DNA of 64,000 nucleotides from contig JARDYH010000003.1 in NCBI GenBank assembly GCA_029215795.1, positions 260,311,562-260,375,561 on the forward strand, given 5' to 3'. The translations under genes and the position numbers were made by a program. Source of the stretch: Anniella stebbinsi (Eukaryota; Chordata; Lepidosauria; Squamata; Anniellidae). The notes under the pieces were generated by a model. That model saw only the letters and a program-made list of their open reading frames with translations. It did no database searches and was not told the DNA's origin. Shown in pieces: positions 44,839 through 56,660 of the stretch (within the stretch, counting starts at the first letter, position 1; each line of letters begins with the position of its first letter).

Positions 44839-46531
44839 TAGTTGCCAACATCTCAAATTTAATGAGCAAACCAATGAAAAGAACTGAGAGCAGTATTGGT
44901 TATAACTTTACGAAGAGGCGTATGGTTTTTGGGTTATAACACAGAGGGACATGAAGAGATGAGTTCATTCAGAAATATAATGAAACAGAGAGCTAACCCA
45001 GGCAAAATGAGGGGGTGGTTGACTCGGTCATTTCTAATTTCATTTCAACATCTATGATGATCTCTCTTCAACAAGATGTGTTCTACCAGGTACCGTGGAA
45101 AACAGACTATCACACTTTAAAAAATAATAATAATAAAATCAAAAGTGAGCTGGAAAAAGAAACTTATTGCCATCCAAGCAATGAGTTGATGAACAGCTAC
45201 GTCTGTAGAAAGATAAAGGATGTCTGAGTTGTCATATTCTTTTTTTGAGTATATTGTGTATTAGTTTATTAGCAGGAATGTTGGCAAGTATCTTTTTACA
45301 TGCTTGAAATTATCTCATGCAGTTTTTAAAATATATATATATATATAAAAAAAATAGGGGAGAAATCAGCCAACTAATGCACCAGCATGCTCAAAAGTGA
45401 CATACCACGGGAGAAACAAAGCTATTCTATTTCTAGAGATCATAAACTAGACCACTGAAGAAAGAAAAGAACTCAAAGAAAAAAAGGCATGATCAAAGCA
45501 CTAAAGCAATCACTATACAAATAGACACAAGACTGAAAGCCTTTATGCAGAATATCCTGGAAGAGGAAGGTTCCCTGCATCTTATCTTTTTTTAAAGGGT
45601 AAAAGCAGAAACATCTGATGTGACACATCAGCACAGTGACGGCTGATGGTTCCATTGTGCCTTATGGGTTTCAGTCTTGTTTAATATACACATGGGCTAT
45701 CTACCTTGCAAATCAGCTTTCATCAATGCAACTTTGTCAGCAAAATTAAAAAAAAGCAAAATATATTAAATGTTAGTAAGCAAATATTGAAATGGCAGCA
45801 AAGACAGAAAGAACTGTTCAGAGACAAAAGTGCATGCTGCTCCTGACAAGGAAAAGAAATTCCACGTAATGCAAATAAATTAATGCTAACGGACATAAAT
45901 CTCCAGGCAAGCCGAAAATGAGAATGCAGTCATTTGCCAGCATTTTCTACAAATATAATGGCTAATTGAGCTGATGACATGTAATGAAGGAAAATTAAAA
46001 GCATTTATTTTCACAGGATAGATGCGAACGCATTTACAAAGTGGATGCATGGTTTAAGACTAACTCGCCATTTGTCATGTTCAGACACACTCAGTTCAGT
46101 CATTAGCATATTATCCTCTCCCATCTTTCTCTTCTCTAAGCCTTCTTTTGGAATGGATGGAATTAGGACTCAAACCGATGTCAAAAACTACATCTTGCCT
46201 TTGAGTCACAGATGCGTTGCCCTCCCCTCCTCGCTCCCAGCATGCACTAGATTGTGCTCAAAAGAGAGTTCAGATTTTACATTCTTCTTTCAATATAAAT
46301 GTTATTCCATCCTCCTGCATGCAGGTTCCTTGCCTGCTCTCAATTAAATTGCCCATGTGGAGGTGGCTCGCATCATTTGGAAGAAAGCTGATAAGGGTGC
46401 CAGTAGGTAGGCAGCCAGTAAAGTAGGGGGAGGCACCACTTAATGCTCGTGTGACAGGCAGATTTATAGGGTCAGGTGTAACCCTGTTATCCCTTATAGT
46501 CATTTGAGCATTGTTGAGTGGGAGTTGCAAT
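44839..46531. other. Unassigned sequence; possible conserved block
   Basis: About 45620-46030 is repeat-free, AT-rich and contains words such as ATGCAAATAAATTAATGCTA (octamer and homeodomain-like). It could be a conserved intronic element; not verified. Confidence 0.4.
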
Positions 46532-46730
46532 TAGGGGGACCATATAAAAAGGAGGACAGGCTCCTGTATCTTTAACAGTTGCATTGAAAAGGGAATTTCA
46601 GCAGATGTTTTTTGTATGCATACAGCAACTGATGAATTTCCCTCTTTATCACAAAAGTTAAAGCTGCAGGAGCCCTGCCCTCTTGATCAGATACAAAAGA
46701 AGGCAGGGCTCATGCAGCTTGAAATGTTGC
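46532..46730. mobile_element. Family-1 palindromic MITE, copy 10 (truncated)
   Basis: Starts TAGGGGGACCATATAAAAAG, continues through the left half to GGAGCCCTGCCCTCTTGATC and part of the right half (AAAGAAGGCAGGGCTCATGC), then stops near AAATGTTGC. The right end is missing. Confidence 0.85.
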
Positions 46731-48652
46731 TATTCACTTCTGCTGTTCAATATTAATCATCAAATAAAATTTAGAACTCACAAGTCACAAGGATTTAAAA
46801 GCTTTTAAAACCAAAACTTGGAAACAAGTGAAGAAGTAAATGTGTGAGAGAAAAGGTACAATGGGTTGATTTTGATTTTCTTGGGATTTGTATTTCTTTG
46901 GACCAAACTAATCAGCAGGCTGTTTTCCTCCAAAAAAGAAAAGAAAAAGAAAATGTCCCGATAGTCCTTGCCAATAAGTTATTGTCACACTTTGGGGGAC
47001 AGGGTTGGGTGAAAATTTCATTTCAGTTTAGTTTTGATAAGAATTTACCAACATTTTCAAAGTTCTCTAAATCCAGGACAAAAAGAAATTGGGATTTAAA
47101 AAAATCTGAATATAGGAGAAACCGAAAATGCCAGACCCAGGGTTTGATTGTTTTGCTCTGCCTAGAAGGCTGCCTAGACCCTCCAAAAGCCCCACGGTGG
47201 GTGCCTGGTGAGGCTTTGTTGGTTATACGACTCAGCAGCCACCACACAGCCATCGCTGGGCTTTCAAAAAGTTGGAGACTTGTCCTGACTTTTTCACTGG
47301 AGCAAGGTGAAAATGACACCCCTGCCATCTCTTCTTGCTCTAGCATCATGGTGGAGGTTTTCCCCTGATTGGTTGCCATCTGCCTGGACAGAGGGCAGGG
47401 GGTGGGCCCAGCAAGCCAAATGTTTGCTAGAAACCCTGTGCTCTCCCTCTGCCTCGGGATTAGCTGCTGCTACCCTGCAGCAGAGAAAGTGTGGGGTTTT
47501 GTGTAACATGGTGACAACTCATCACCATATAGGCAGCCCCTGGGTTTGAATCACTTTGCATTCAGCTACTTCTAACAGTTATACAGCAGGCAAGTACATC
47601 ATGGTCTTGAGAGTGGAGAAGAAAACACATGAAATAAGACACAGACACCAGAGCTTGGGATAAACAAGGGCCTCTTTATTTAACATGGATATTCTCCCCT
47701 CCATGGATCTGAGCGTGAACATGTGGGAATCTTTCTTATTTATCTCAGGCAACTAGCTGCCAATCAGGGTGAGACACTAATTGAATACAGGGGTTGGTGG
47801 AACCCCCCCCCCCCATTCCCACAACACTTGAGTGTTAGGTGAGACCTATCATGTCATCCATATCCAGGGCTGCACAGCTCTGGGTAGATGAGTCAAATAG
47901 GTCCCCAAAGGCAAGCCATATCCAGACACGGAAGATGCACAGCCTCCGAGGAGCAGGGCCTCTGACTTGCCCCCACCATAAAGGTGCTAGAGTGCTGCCA
48001 TCCCTATTCTCATCCCCCCAAAATTCCCCACCATCCACCTATCATTTATATTCACATATTTATCCTCCATTTTAAAGATTAAATCCAGTATGGAGTAAGC
48101 GAAACCTTTGCATACTAATGCCAAGGAAAATTCCTACTCAGCCTCCTCCACAAAGAGGAGGACTGGCTAATCCCATACTAGTTGATAGGGAGTGAGGGTG
48201 GGGCCAGAAAAGAAGAGGCAGGATGGCCACACGGGCTAGCCGTTATAGGCTTGGCTTCGCTTTTGCGTCAGGCTACATGCATACCGTGCACTCGTATAGT
48301 CTTCTTTCTTTTCTTCTTCCTGCCCGCAAAATCCGATCCCTCCCAAGACGTTCCAGCTGGGTGGGGATCGGGCTTCTCTTTGTACCTATTAAATTTCACT
48401 GGTGCAGATGGGTGAGGATTTTGTTTCAGACAGTTTTTGTAAGAATTTGCCAATCTTTACAAAGTTTGTCATTTTCAGGAGGAAAAGACCCTGAGATATC
48501 AATAAAAAAGATATAATATGGGAGAAAGTGAAATTAACAAATTCACTCTATTCGAGAGGCAGCACTCTCTGTCTCTCTCTCACTCACACACATACATACT
48601 CATCCCCTTCTATCCATCCATCTATCCTCCATTCATTCACACACACACTTTG
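46731..48652. other. Mostly unassigned intronic sequence
   Basis: A long open frame at 46844-47368 shows no protein-family signal. A poly-C run lies at 47803-47814. GAAAATTTCATTTCAGTTTA (47013-47032) and GGATTTTGTTTCAGACAG (48416-48433) recall the AT-rich TAGGGATG group. Confidence 0.4.
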
Positions 48653-48660
48653 CTTTGAAG

Positions 48661-49541
48661 TAGGGATGTGCACTGTATCGGACCCAATACCCGATACCAA
48701 TACAAATCGGAGGAAATTGGACATCCAATGTCTGATTCCAATGCTCACCGCAGGAGGCCTGATATCTCCCAATCCGTTTTTTTCTGATCTGATTAATATC
48801 AGAAAAAATGGAAAATCGGACCTCCATTTTATGTGTTATTGCCATAGGCTTGCATTGGGGGAAAGGAAGCTTTGCCCCAATGCAAGTCTATGGGGAAAAC
48901 ATGGTGGTGGGTAGGGACCTCCCTCTCCCTTCCTCCCCCCACTCACGCTCCTTATCTGTTGCCTCCTCGCTGCCGCCTGCTGATTCCATACTACTGATAA
49001 AGAGGCCTTGCAGCATGTTCCACAATAGAGCGACAGCACGGCGAGTGATGTCATCACTTGGTGCGCCGTCACTCTATTGTGGAACAGACTGCAAGGCCTG
49101 TTTATCAGTAGTATGGAAGCAGCAGACAGCAGCGGACGATGAAGGCAGGTAAGGAGCGTGAGTGTGGGGAGAGGTCTCCCCTTACCTGCCAGCATCCCGC
49201 GCTGCCGTCCACTGTTATCAGTAGTATGGAAGCAGCGGACAGCAGTGCGGGATGCCGGCAGGTAAGGAGCGTGAGTGGGGGGAGGGAGGGAAGGAGGGCC
49301 GCCATTTTAGGTGTTTTCCCCATAGACTTGCATTGGGGAAAGCTTTCTTTCCCCCAATGCAATCCTATGGGGAAAACACCTTAAATGGTGGTCTGATATC
49401 AAAATCGTAACTTCCGGTTTTGTATCGTTATCCGATCCGATCCAATAAGACGGCCCTCCGATTTTAACGATACAATACTTTACAAAATCTAAAGTTCTGA
49501 TTCCAATCTGATTCAATTTTTGATGTCCGTGCACAACCCTA
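48661..49541. mobile_element. Foldback hAT-like element with perfect TSD
   Basis: Starts TAGGGATGTGCACTGTATCG and ends GTCCGTGCACAACCCTA. The duplication CTTTGAAG is perfect (48653-48660, 49542-49549). AT-rich flanks with CGGACC/GATACC words enclose GC-richer hairpins: CATAGGCTTGCATTGGGGG arms at 48843-48893; a large hairpin at about 48970-49125 centred on GTGATGTCATCAC; another at 49190-49262; and a second TTGCATTGGGG hairpin at 49320-49375. Same architecture as 1-1312. Confidence 0.85.
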
Positions 49542-49565
49542 CTTTGAAGTAATCCCAGCTGCCAG

Positions 49566-49905
49566 TAGAGATGTATAAGAATTTCATTTTTTCTTGCGAA
49601 ACGTGAGAGCATTCCCTGTTTGAAGCCCTGGATGCAAGCAGACACGTGTCCACTGAAAATATTTGCAAATTTTCGAACATGTGCTTATGTTCGTCTCATT
49701 CCTGATTCCCAGTTTGATTTGCCCAGTTTCCCTAATTTGTGCAAATTTCTAATCCGCCCCGCTTTAGTCTATGGTGGAAATGTGTGCAGATCTGGGCAGT
49801 TTTCTGCAAATTTGGGAAGACTCCCAGTTGATCGCTGCTTGATTTGTGCAAAACTCTTAGTTGCACAGGGTGAGCAGTGATCCTAAATGGAAATGGGAAT
49901 CCAGC
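49566..49905 (+). repeat. AT-rich repeat related to 51465-51832
   Basis: AGAGATGTATAAGAATTTCA, AAAATATTTGCAAATTTTCG and TTTAGTCTATGGTGGAAATG appear in the same order as in the 51.5-kb element. No clear right end. Confidence 0.5.
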
Positions 49906-49968
49906 ATGAGAGGAATGATGAGGTAAAATGGTATTTGCAAAATCCTGGTAACCTCAAGCATTGTTAAT

Positions 49969-49995
49969 TAAATAATAATAATAATAATAATAATA
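49969..49995 (+). repeat. (AAT)n microsatellite
   Basis: Nine AAT units. Confidence 0.95.
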
Positions 49996-50609
49996 GGAAA
50001 TATAGTGGGCACGAAGAAAAGTGTTTGGGGCTGCACTGATGTCCCTGGCCACCACGTTTCCTTACCCTGATCGAGAAGAGATCCAAATCGCATGGAGGTA
50101 CAATTATTTGTTTTGTGTCTCTCTTCACTTTTCCTATATCTGAACAGCTGTGTTATGTGGGGTGAATAGCATGCCGAGTCACATAACTGTTTTTCTTGCC
50201 TCATGAGAGTGATAAAAGTAGAAGCTGAAGTTCTGAATGGGCCCAATGTAGATTTAGCTGCCCCATCACCACCATGCGTTTGATGCTTGCCAGCTAGATG
50301 ACATTGAGAAGCGGTTGTGTAAAAAAACAACTACTGATCTGTGAGGTGCACATGAATATCTCCATGAGGAGATAGTTGTCATGTTGAGTAATTTAAGATG
50401 ACCCCTAACCAGAAATCATCTTGTGCATTATTATCCGACTCCAATATGTCTCCAATATGTCCTTCAACCAATATGTCCTTCCATCTTTGCCCTCATGTGG
50501 AAGAGCTACGGCAGAGCATGGAATTACTGTGGATGCAAAACAGCCACACAGATCCAGTGTGGCCAATGAATATCCTCAACCAGGGCCATTCTACTCACCT
50601 AATCTTGTC
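49996..50609. other. Unassigned intronic sequence
   Basis: No exon or repeat was recognised. Confidence 0.5.
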
Positions 50610-51171
50610 TAGGGATGGGTCAAAAATCCGCTGGGGCCTGCACTCAGCCCTCTCATGCCCAAGCAAATGCACCTGGTGGATTTAAACCCATGGTTCCTTG
50701 GTTGACAATGGGGGCACATGTCCGGTTGGGTGTGGGGAAAAATACGGAATCTCCCCAACCTTGGGAAATTGCATTAGTCCTCCCTGCCATGCCGATTGGG
50801 ATCTTAATGACCCAATGTTTTCCCCCCTGCACCCATTGGTCCCTGAAAGGGCCTCTTAACCAATGGGTGGGGAGGAAAGTACATGGCTGGGGGAATTTGT
50901 GCATTTTCCAGAGGCCCAGAAAGTGCACCTTCCTACACCTTTCCCCCTCCCTTGCCCATTTGGGCTGCAAGGGCCTCTAACACAAGTGTTAAGAGGCCCT
51001 TTCAGGCCCAGATGGGTTTGGGGGCAGGGTGGGAAAGCCTTGCATTAGGAGGGCCTTTAAGGCCACCCCATTGGAGCAGAGGGGGGCAGGAAAGTGAGCT
51101 TTCTGTAGCCTCTGGAAAGTGCGCAATTCCACCGGCATGCTAATGGCTCCTGGGGAGCTTGTCATTCACTA
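50610..51171. mobile_element. Palindromic TAGGGATG-type element
   Basis: Starts TAGGGATGGGTC and ends CTTGTCATTCACTA; flanks ATCTTGTC and GTTTTGTC (6 of 8). Arms pair: GGAATTTGTGCATTTTCCAG, AGGCC with CCTCTGGAAAGTGCGCAATT near 51110-51130. GGCCTCTTAACC.. and AAGAGGCCCTTTCAGG also pair. Confidence 0.55.
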
Positions 51172-51464
51172 GTTTTGTCTGATGGGTGTGAGGTGGAAAT
51201 GCTTACCTGCCTCAGGATCCCTGAAACTTTGTGCTCTCTATTCAAGCACTCCATATTTCACAAGGGGCGCTATTCCACAGTTTGAGAACCCAGTTTCATT
51301 CTATTTTGGGTTAGAACCTTTCATCTGTCCCTCATACACCCTACTTGAAATCAAGAGGCTTAGGGAATTGAGCCAATTTTGTTACACTGAATATGACGTG
51401 CCTGTGCAACTCATGACCTATCGAGTCAAACGCAGCCTACCAGACCTGCATCATGACCATCCAG

Positions 51465-51832
51465 TAGGAATGTATGAGAATTTCATTTTTGCTCACAAAA
51501 CATGTCCCTGTCAAGAAGGTCCCTTTTGCATCTCTGAATGCGAGAGTGAGCAAGTGTCGGACAAAATATTTGCAAATGGTCAAACACATGCTTGTGTTCA
51601 TCTGGTTCCCGAGTGCAATTTGGCCATATTTCCAAATTTGCCCAAATATCTTCAATAGACTGAATAACCCTCTTTTTAGTCTATGGAGGAAATTTGTGCA
51701 AATTAGGAAATTTGCAGAAATTTTGGGAAATTTACATGAATCTCTTATTTGAGAATTGGATATGAGATGAGTGGGGAGATGAGGTTTGGAGAACCCTAGC
51801 AATCTTGAACAGCACTTGTTTGTCCATCCCTA
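51465..51832. mobile_element. AT-rich TAGGGATG-type element
   Basis: Starts TAGGAATGTATGAGAATTTC and ends TTGTTTGTCCATCCCTA. Shares interior words with 49566-49905. No duplication seen. Confidence 0.5.
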
Positions 51833-52079
51833 CGTGTCAGGTACGTGATAACCCCCTTGTTTTTGTAGTTGCAAGCAGACACCCAAGACTGGAGATTTAT
51901 CCAGCTCCAATGGGCCACCATATATGGCTGGTGAGCTGGCAAGTTGTGCAGGTCTGGAATATGGCAACAAACCAAACCAATATACCTTTCTATCCTTCTC
52001 CTCGAGGAGAAGGCTATCAATGTCTACTAGTCCTCACATCTATGTGCTACCCCCAGTAGCAGAGGCAGTAAGCTTATGT

Positions 52080-52220
52080 AAACCAGTTACTGGGGAACAT
52101 GGGTAGGAGTATGCTGTGGCATATTCTTGTGACACTTATGGGTTCCTGGTCAACTGGTTGGCCACTGTGTGAACAGAATGCTAGATGGACCATTGGTCTA
52201 ATCCAGCAGGGCTAAAACCT
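52080..52220 (-). repeat. Reptile interspersed repeat, reverse of 25503-25735
   Basis: GGTTCCTGGTCAACTGGTTG, GCCACTGTGTGAACAGAATG and CTAGATGGACCATTGGTCTA are the complement of the 25.5-kb copy. Confidence 0.7.
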
Positions 52221-52744
52221 ACCTGAGACCCTACTAAGTACTTTAAATTCTCTTCCACATACAACCTATGCTAAAAAATGTGCATCTAAATTAAATTAGT
52301 TAATTCATACACTAACTACCATCTAAGCACCATGATGATATCAAGTGCTGCACAGGAGCTAATTATCACAACAATTAATTAAAATACAGCACAAACAAAA
52401 CGGAGACATGCAAATCAGCTAGTTGGTGGCGGGGAACAGACTCGACATCTTATATTCAGGAAGATAAGTTAATGTTCTCAGGTTCAATTTGTATGTTGTG
52501 CCATCAATGTACATTTCTCCCTCCACGGCATCCACCATCATTAATAATGTAGAACAGGTCCAGCTTACCACTGTAGTATGGCACAAAATGATGACAGCAG
52601 GTAAGATAAGAAACTGTAATCATCGGAGTCCAAATAAACAGTACACAGTGGGAGAGATGCTACAGGATGCAATGATGAGGTACAGGAATATTTAGTTTAC
52701 ATTAGAAGACGTTGTGACGAGATTATGAAATCGCTGTTCCATAC
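52221..52744. other. Intron flank next to LNS5-end exon
   Basis: No repeat recognised; immediately follows the exon donor on the minus strand. Confidence 0.5.
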
Positions 52745-52918
52745 CTTCGCATCCTCGTTCTATCTGTCCATTGCAAAACAGAGCATCCGAGATCAAATCT
52801 GGGAGCCGCCCATTCAGATCCACTGAGGCAAGGCAGCCTTGAAAGCCTTCTTTCGCATGGACCAATTTAGGTAAGGATTTGTAGGTCTCTTTCGCTACCC
52901 CTCCAATGTATAAGTCAC
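52745..52918 (-). CDS. NRXN1: NRXN1 internal exon, end of LNS5 (laminin-G) domain
   Basis: This exon encodes 57 complete codons ([13 protein letters not shown]... to ...[10 protein letters not shown]) plus split codons at both ends. I recognise it as the C-terminal part of the fifth LNS/laminin-G domain of neurexin-1, a presynaptic single-pass adhesion protein that binds neuroligins, LRRTMs and cerebellins. The cysteines in GFQGCLASV and [10 protein letters not shown] fit the usual LNS C-terminal disulfide. On the minus strand the acceptor reads ..ggctacacag/GTGACTT and the donor GCGAAG/gtatgg. The exon is 174 bp, phase 1 to phase 1, and its last G joins the first GG of the exon at 44309-44428 to give a glycine codon. 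The sequence is essentially the vertebrate NRXN1 one as I recall it; NRXN2 and NRXN3 differ more. The open frame runs past both splice sites only by chance. Confidence 0.95.
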
Positions 52919-53147
52919 CTGTGTAGCCAAAGTAAATCATCAGTCACAGTTGTTTTAATTGTCTACATTCACTTTTTTTTTAAAAAAAATGAAAACATTT
53001 AACCCACATTTCCAAACAAATGTGCTCGAGGCATCTTATAATGATACAACACTATTAAGAAAACACAATCAAAGAAATGAAATCAGCCACAGCAAAAATA
53101 AAAGGTCAAGATATCAATTGATTCAAAGCACATAAAAATAATAGAGC

Positions 53148-53540
53148 TAGGGATGTACAGATTGTGTAAAATCTGTACCCTCTACTTTTCATGGATTATC
53201 AGGTGCCTTTTATTTTGTTGTCTACTCATTGATTGAATCAGATTTTTGTTATTGCATTTGTGAATTTGCGCAAATTTACATTTGCACAGATTCACACCTG
53301 CAAAAGTGTGCAAATCCCCCCAAATGTGCATTTTTACATTTTACCTATGCAGGAAATTCACATATTTTGCATATTTTTCTATATCTAAATTTGTGTAAAA
53401 TTCTGGAAAGTTGGAAAAACGGTCTGCAAGTCCATGGACCTGGCTGGTAAAAAGCTGTTTTGCTGCAGAATCCAAGGGTTGGATTCATAAAAAAACATAA
53501 AACTCATTTCATTCCATTGTGGATTTCTCCGACATCCCTA
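53148..53540. mobile_element. AT-rich TAGGGATG-type hAT-like element
   Basis: Ends are TAGGGATGTACAGATTG and TTTCTCCGACATCCCTA; flanks AATAGAGC and AAGACAGC (6 of 8). Interior is repeated GCAAATTTAC / TGTGCAAAT words. It lies 230 bp upstream of the LNS5-end exon acceptor. Confidence 0.6.
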
Positions 53541-55687
53541 AAGACAGCCTTCCACTGGCACCTGAAGTCAGAAGAGTGGGTGCTCAGGCATTTATTTTCC
53601 ACAATGCCTTGAAATGATGCTACATATAGGGCTATCCGGGCAAAACAAAACGGTGGGTGGGCAGCCTAGAGAAAAGCTGTGTTGCACCATCACTGCTTGT
53701 GGTAGTGACAAAATAAACCCACACATAAATTTAAACAAACAAAGAAAGAAAAAGACAAGAAGGAATGCACAGGGGCCGATGGCTAGCCCCTCTAAACCTT
53801 TTGGCGAAATTCTCCCCCTCCCCAAAATTGCTGTACAGCATGAACCCATTTTCGTTTTGATTACATAGTAAAAACAATTCTAAATCTTTTAACAATGCTG
53901 ACAAATATTATTGCGTAACTGGTTCACTCTTCCTCCTAGTAGTTAGTTACTGGAGATCGATGCTGCAATCTGATTCAGAGCTGAATTCTGTTTGACAACC
54001 ATTACACACCAGTACTCAAGTCATGCAGCTGAGCACACCTTGGGTATAGTTTTGGCAAGAGAAGACTGACAGGAATGTATTGCCTGTTGATTTCCAGGAA
54101 GGCGTATATATCCTATACCATTTTAGCCAGGAAACTCAAATTCTGCTCTCTTGATTATTGGGGTAACCCTTTCAACCATTTCTGTGGTTCTTCAAGGTAG
54201 GCAGAAAAAATTATGTAGAAGGGAGAATGGGATCTTGTCCCCCAACTGGCCTTGCATCCATATATTGATCTGAAGCTGTGCACAGATTCGGATCAATACA
54301 TGGGATATTATCCCCACCTGTGAGTACGATCTACAATATTATCTGGATAGGACTCCTGGGTTCTACCAATTTGTGTCACAGAGGTTTCTCTCAGTGGAAC
54401 AAGGGGCTGTCTTCATGGTGCCGGGTTGGACCTGCTTCCCTCTTCAGTCCTGTGCTTTCTCTCTCCCAGGGCAGCGCCTGGTAATCCCAATGCCGAGGAT
54501 GGAGCATGGGGTTTCTGGGAGGCCTTCCACGTTCCAGAGCCGCTGCTGCCCTCTTCCTGGTGGAACGTGACCAATCGCTGGTTGCCTTCCAACATGCTCC
54601 GCCCCTGTGTTGACGCCGGATTGACCCCGGCACAACATCACACATTGGAAGTGCCATGTTGATGTCACTTCATTTGAAAAAGTTGGGGGTAAATCCCTGA
54701 CTTTTTCGAAATGTAGCATCGCGGGGAAGCCCCACGGTGGCTGCAAACCTGAGCCTGTGTTGTCAAACCAACACAGCGCAGATCCACAACCACCACAGGG
54801 CTTTCCCTGTAGACTGCTCCAAGGAGAGCAATGATTTTGATGATTCCCTCCTCCCTCCTGCAATCCCCAGTGCTCCAGAGGGTTGGGGGACTCTTTGGAA
54901 CAACATGGGAGATGGTTTGAGGAACTGCAGGGTGAAGGAGGTATGAATGAAAATCACCTCCTTCCCCATTCTGATGGAAGCTTCTGCTAGATCAATGCAC
55001 ACTACTGACACCAACCAGATATGACCTACTGACTCTTACTGGAGTTCTTCCAGATTTTAATGATAATAGGCAATACTGAAGTCTAGCCTGTACTCAAAAA
55101 CCATGCTCAGATCATAATGCAATTCCCTTATATTCATGGAATCAAACATGGCTCAGCTTCAAAAAATTGAATTAGATGGAACAGAATTTATGCTGACTCG
55201 AAAACAACGTAATGAAAACCATCAATTTTCTTAATGAACTGGTTGCGGAATTGATGGTTGTCCCTAAAATATAATTCCCTTTTAGTTTCTAATCACTGTA
55301 CAAAAAAACAACATTTTAAAATGTGTGTGTGTGGAGGGGATATGACAGACCGTGAAAAGAATGAGAAGTAGCAAAAACGGAATGGCATTGCAGTTATGTT
55401 CATGCTCCTATTGGGACCATTTTGAAGTGATGGTGAAACTTACAATTCAAGCCTGTGCAGTCACACTGAGTAAAGGGAGTAGGGAAGGTTTACATGAACA
55501 TTGTCTGAGTAATTAGTACAAGTCTATGTACAAGTACATCCAAAATTCTCATCTTAATGTCTCCACAGATCTTGGAGTTCCAAATTCTTGATTGTGCCAT
55601 TTCTTTTATTTCCAACTCTTGTAGTGAATACCATGCCTACCCCATGCTCCATAGTTTGCAGTTCCTTCTATTCAATTGTATCTCTCC
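53541..55687. other. Mostly unassigned intronic sequence
   Basis: About 54440-54860 is GC-richer, with several inverted words (for example CTGTGTTGTCAAACCAACACAG at 54752-54773), and is probably an unrecognised repeat. The overlapping open frames there show no protein family. Confidence 0.4.
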
Positions 55688-55707
55688 CACACACACACAC
55701 ACACACC
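55688..55707 (+). repeat. (CA)n microsatellite
   Basis: Ten CA units followed by CCA triplets. Confidence 0.9.
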
Positions 55708-55988
55708 ACCACCACTCTGCATTACCAATGCAGATCTATATATGGATAAAACACAGCAAGAAAGAAAGCATGTTGCAAGGAACATACCGTCGTATCAAGA
55801 TTCTTTCTGAAAACAATGCAGAAAAATCGACTTGATCCTCTATGCAATCACATCACAATAGCATTTCAGCAATGTTGCATCCATGCATGCATGGATATTA
55901 GTAAGGCAGAGTGGATGACCACTGTGCATGAATAGAGACCCTTGTGCATGCTCTAATTCCATCATTTCAGAATTCCTCCCAGTTAACC

Positions 55989-56115
55989 CACAATTCAGGA
56001 GGAATGGGATTGTCAGAAGTTGCCTTCTACTGAGACAGAACATTGGTCCATCTCTGACTGGCAGCAGCTTTCCAAGATTTGAGAAAGAAGCTTTCCCCAG
56101 GCTAGAGATGTCAAG
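55989..56115 (-). mobile_element. tRNA-SINE fragment, antisense
   Basis: AGTTGCCTTCTACTGAGACA, GAACATTGGTCCATCTCTGA and CTGGCAGCAGCTTTCCAAGA match the 3' half of the squamate SINE. Confidence 0.6.
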
Positions 56116-56183
56116 GCTTCGGGGGGGCAGACAAATTATGTTTGGGGGGATAAACACGATTGGGCAAACATTCAGCCTATGTG

Positions 56184-56660
56184 GGCTTATCTACACCTAA
56201 GGATGTAGTGGGACTGAGGGGGAAGGATTGAGGACTTGCCTGCTTCCACGATCCTCCCCCAGCATCTATATGGCTGTGCGACATCCCAGAAGGGAAGAGG
56301 AGATGATCACGCAACCCTGATCCAGGAAAAAAAAAGGTAAAAAACAAACAAACATGCCCACCCCCCCCCCCCCCCCCGCCATCCCAGGGATGGTGAAATT
56401 GCTGTCCCCACCCCCATGGGCACGGAGCCACCCCATGCAGCTCCATGCCCATTTGAAGACCTGGGAGCTCGTGCCACATGAGTTGCGGTCCTCAGGGTTG
56501 TCCCGGGACCACGGAAAAAACAGTACAGCCCTGATTTCAGTTATCCCAGGGAAAGTCTCTGGCCATCCCCGATTGACTCCGGGATCACCTGTGCGTCATT
56601 TGGATGCACAGGGATGACTTAGAGATGACCCCGGGATACCTGCATGGTGTAGACATGGCC
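56184..56660. mobile_element. Non-autonomous DNA element, copy 2 of pair
   Basis: Starts GGCTTATCTACACCTAAGG and ends ATGGTGTAGACATGGCC. Contains a 17-base poly-C run at 56361-56377 and CCCGGGATAC/CATCCCAGGGAT-type inverted words. Related to 40260-40582 in reverse. Confidence 0.65.

Larger units (their letters stand above)
44429..52744 (-). other. NRXN1: NRXN1 intron between LNS5-end exon and EGF3 exon
   Basis: This 8,316-bp intron is bounded by the donor gtatgg at its 5' side (minus strand) and the acceptor ctcgttag at its 3' side. It contains two family-1 MITEs (one truncated), a GC-rich foldback hAT-like element, a palindromic element at 50.6-51.2 kb, an AT-rich element at 51.5 kb and a repeat fragment at 52.1 kb. 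No other exon was recognised. Confidence 0.9.

Noticed and set aside
46844..47368. 174-residue open frame, the second longest
   Set aside because: No recognisable domain, no splice context fitting NRXN1, plus-strand and antisense to the gene; probably chance.
51182..51658. 158-residue open frame
   Set aside because: Runs into the AT-rich repeat at 51465-51832 and shows no protein-family motif.
54444..54863. 139-residue minus-strand open frame
   Set aside because: No family signal, and other long frames overlap it on both strands, as expected for a GC-richer non-coding repeat.
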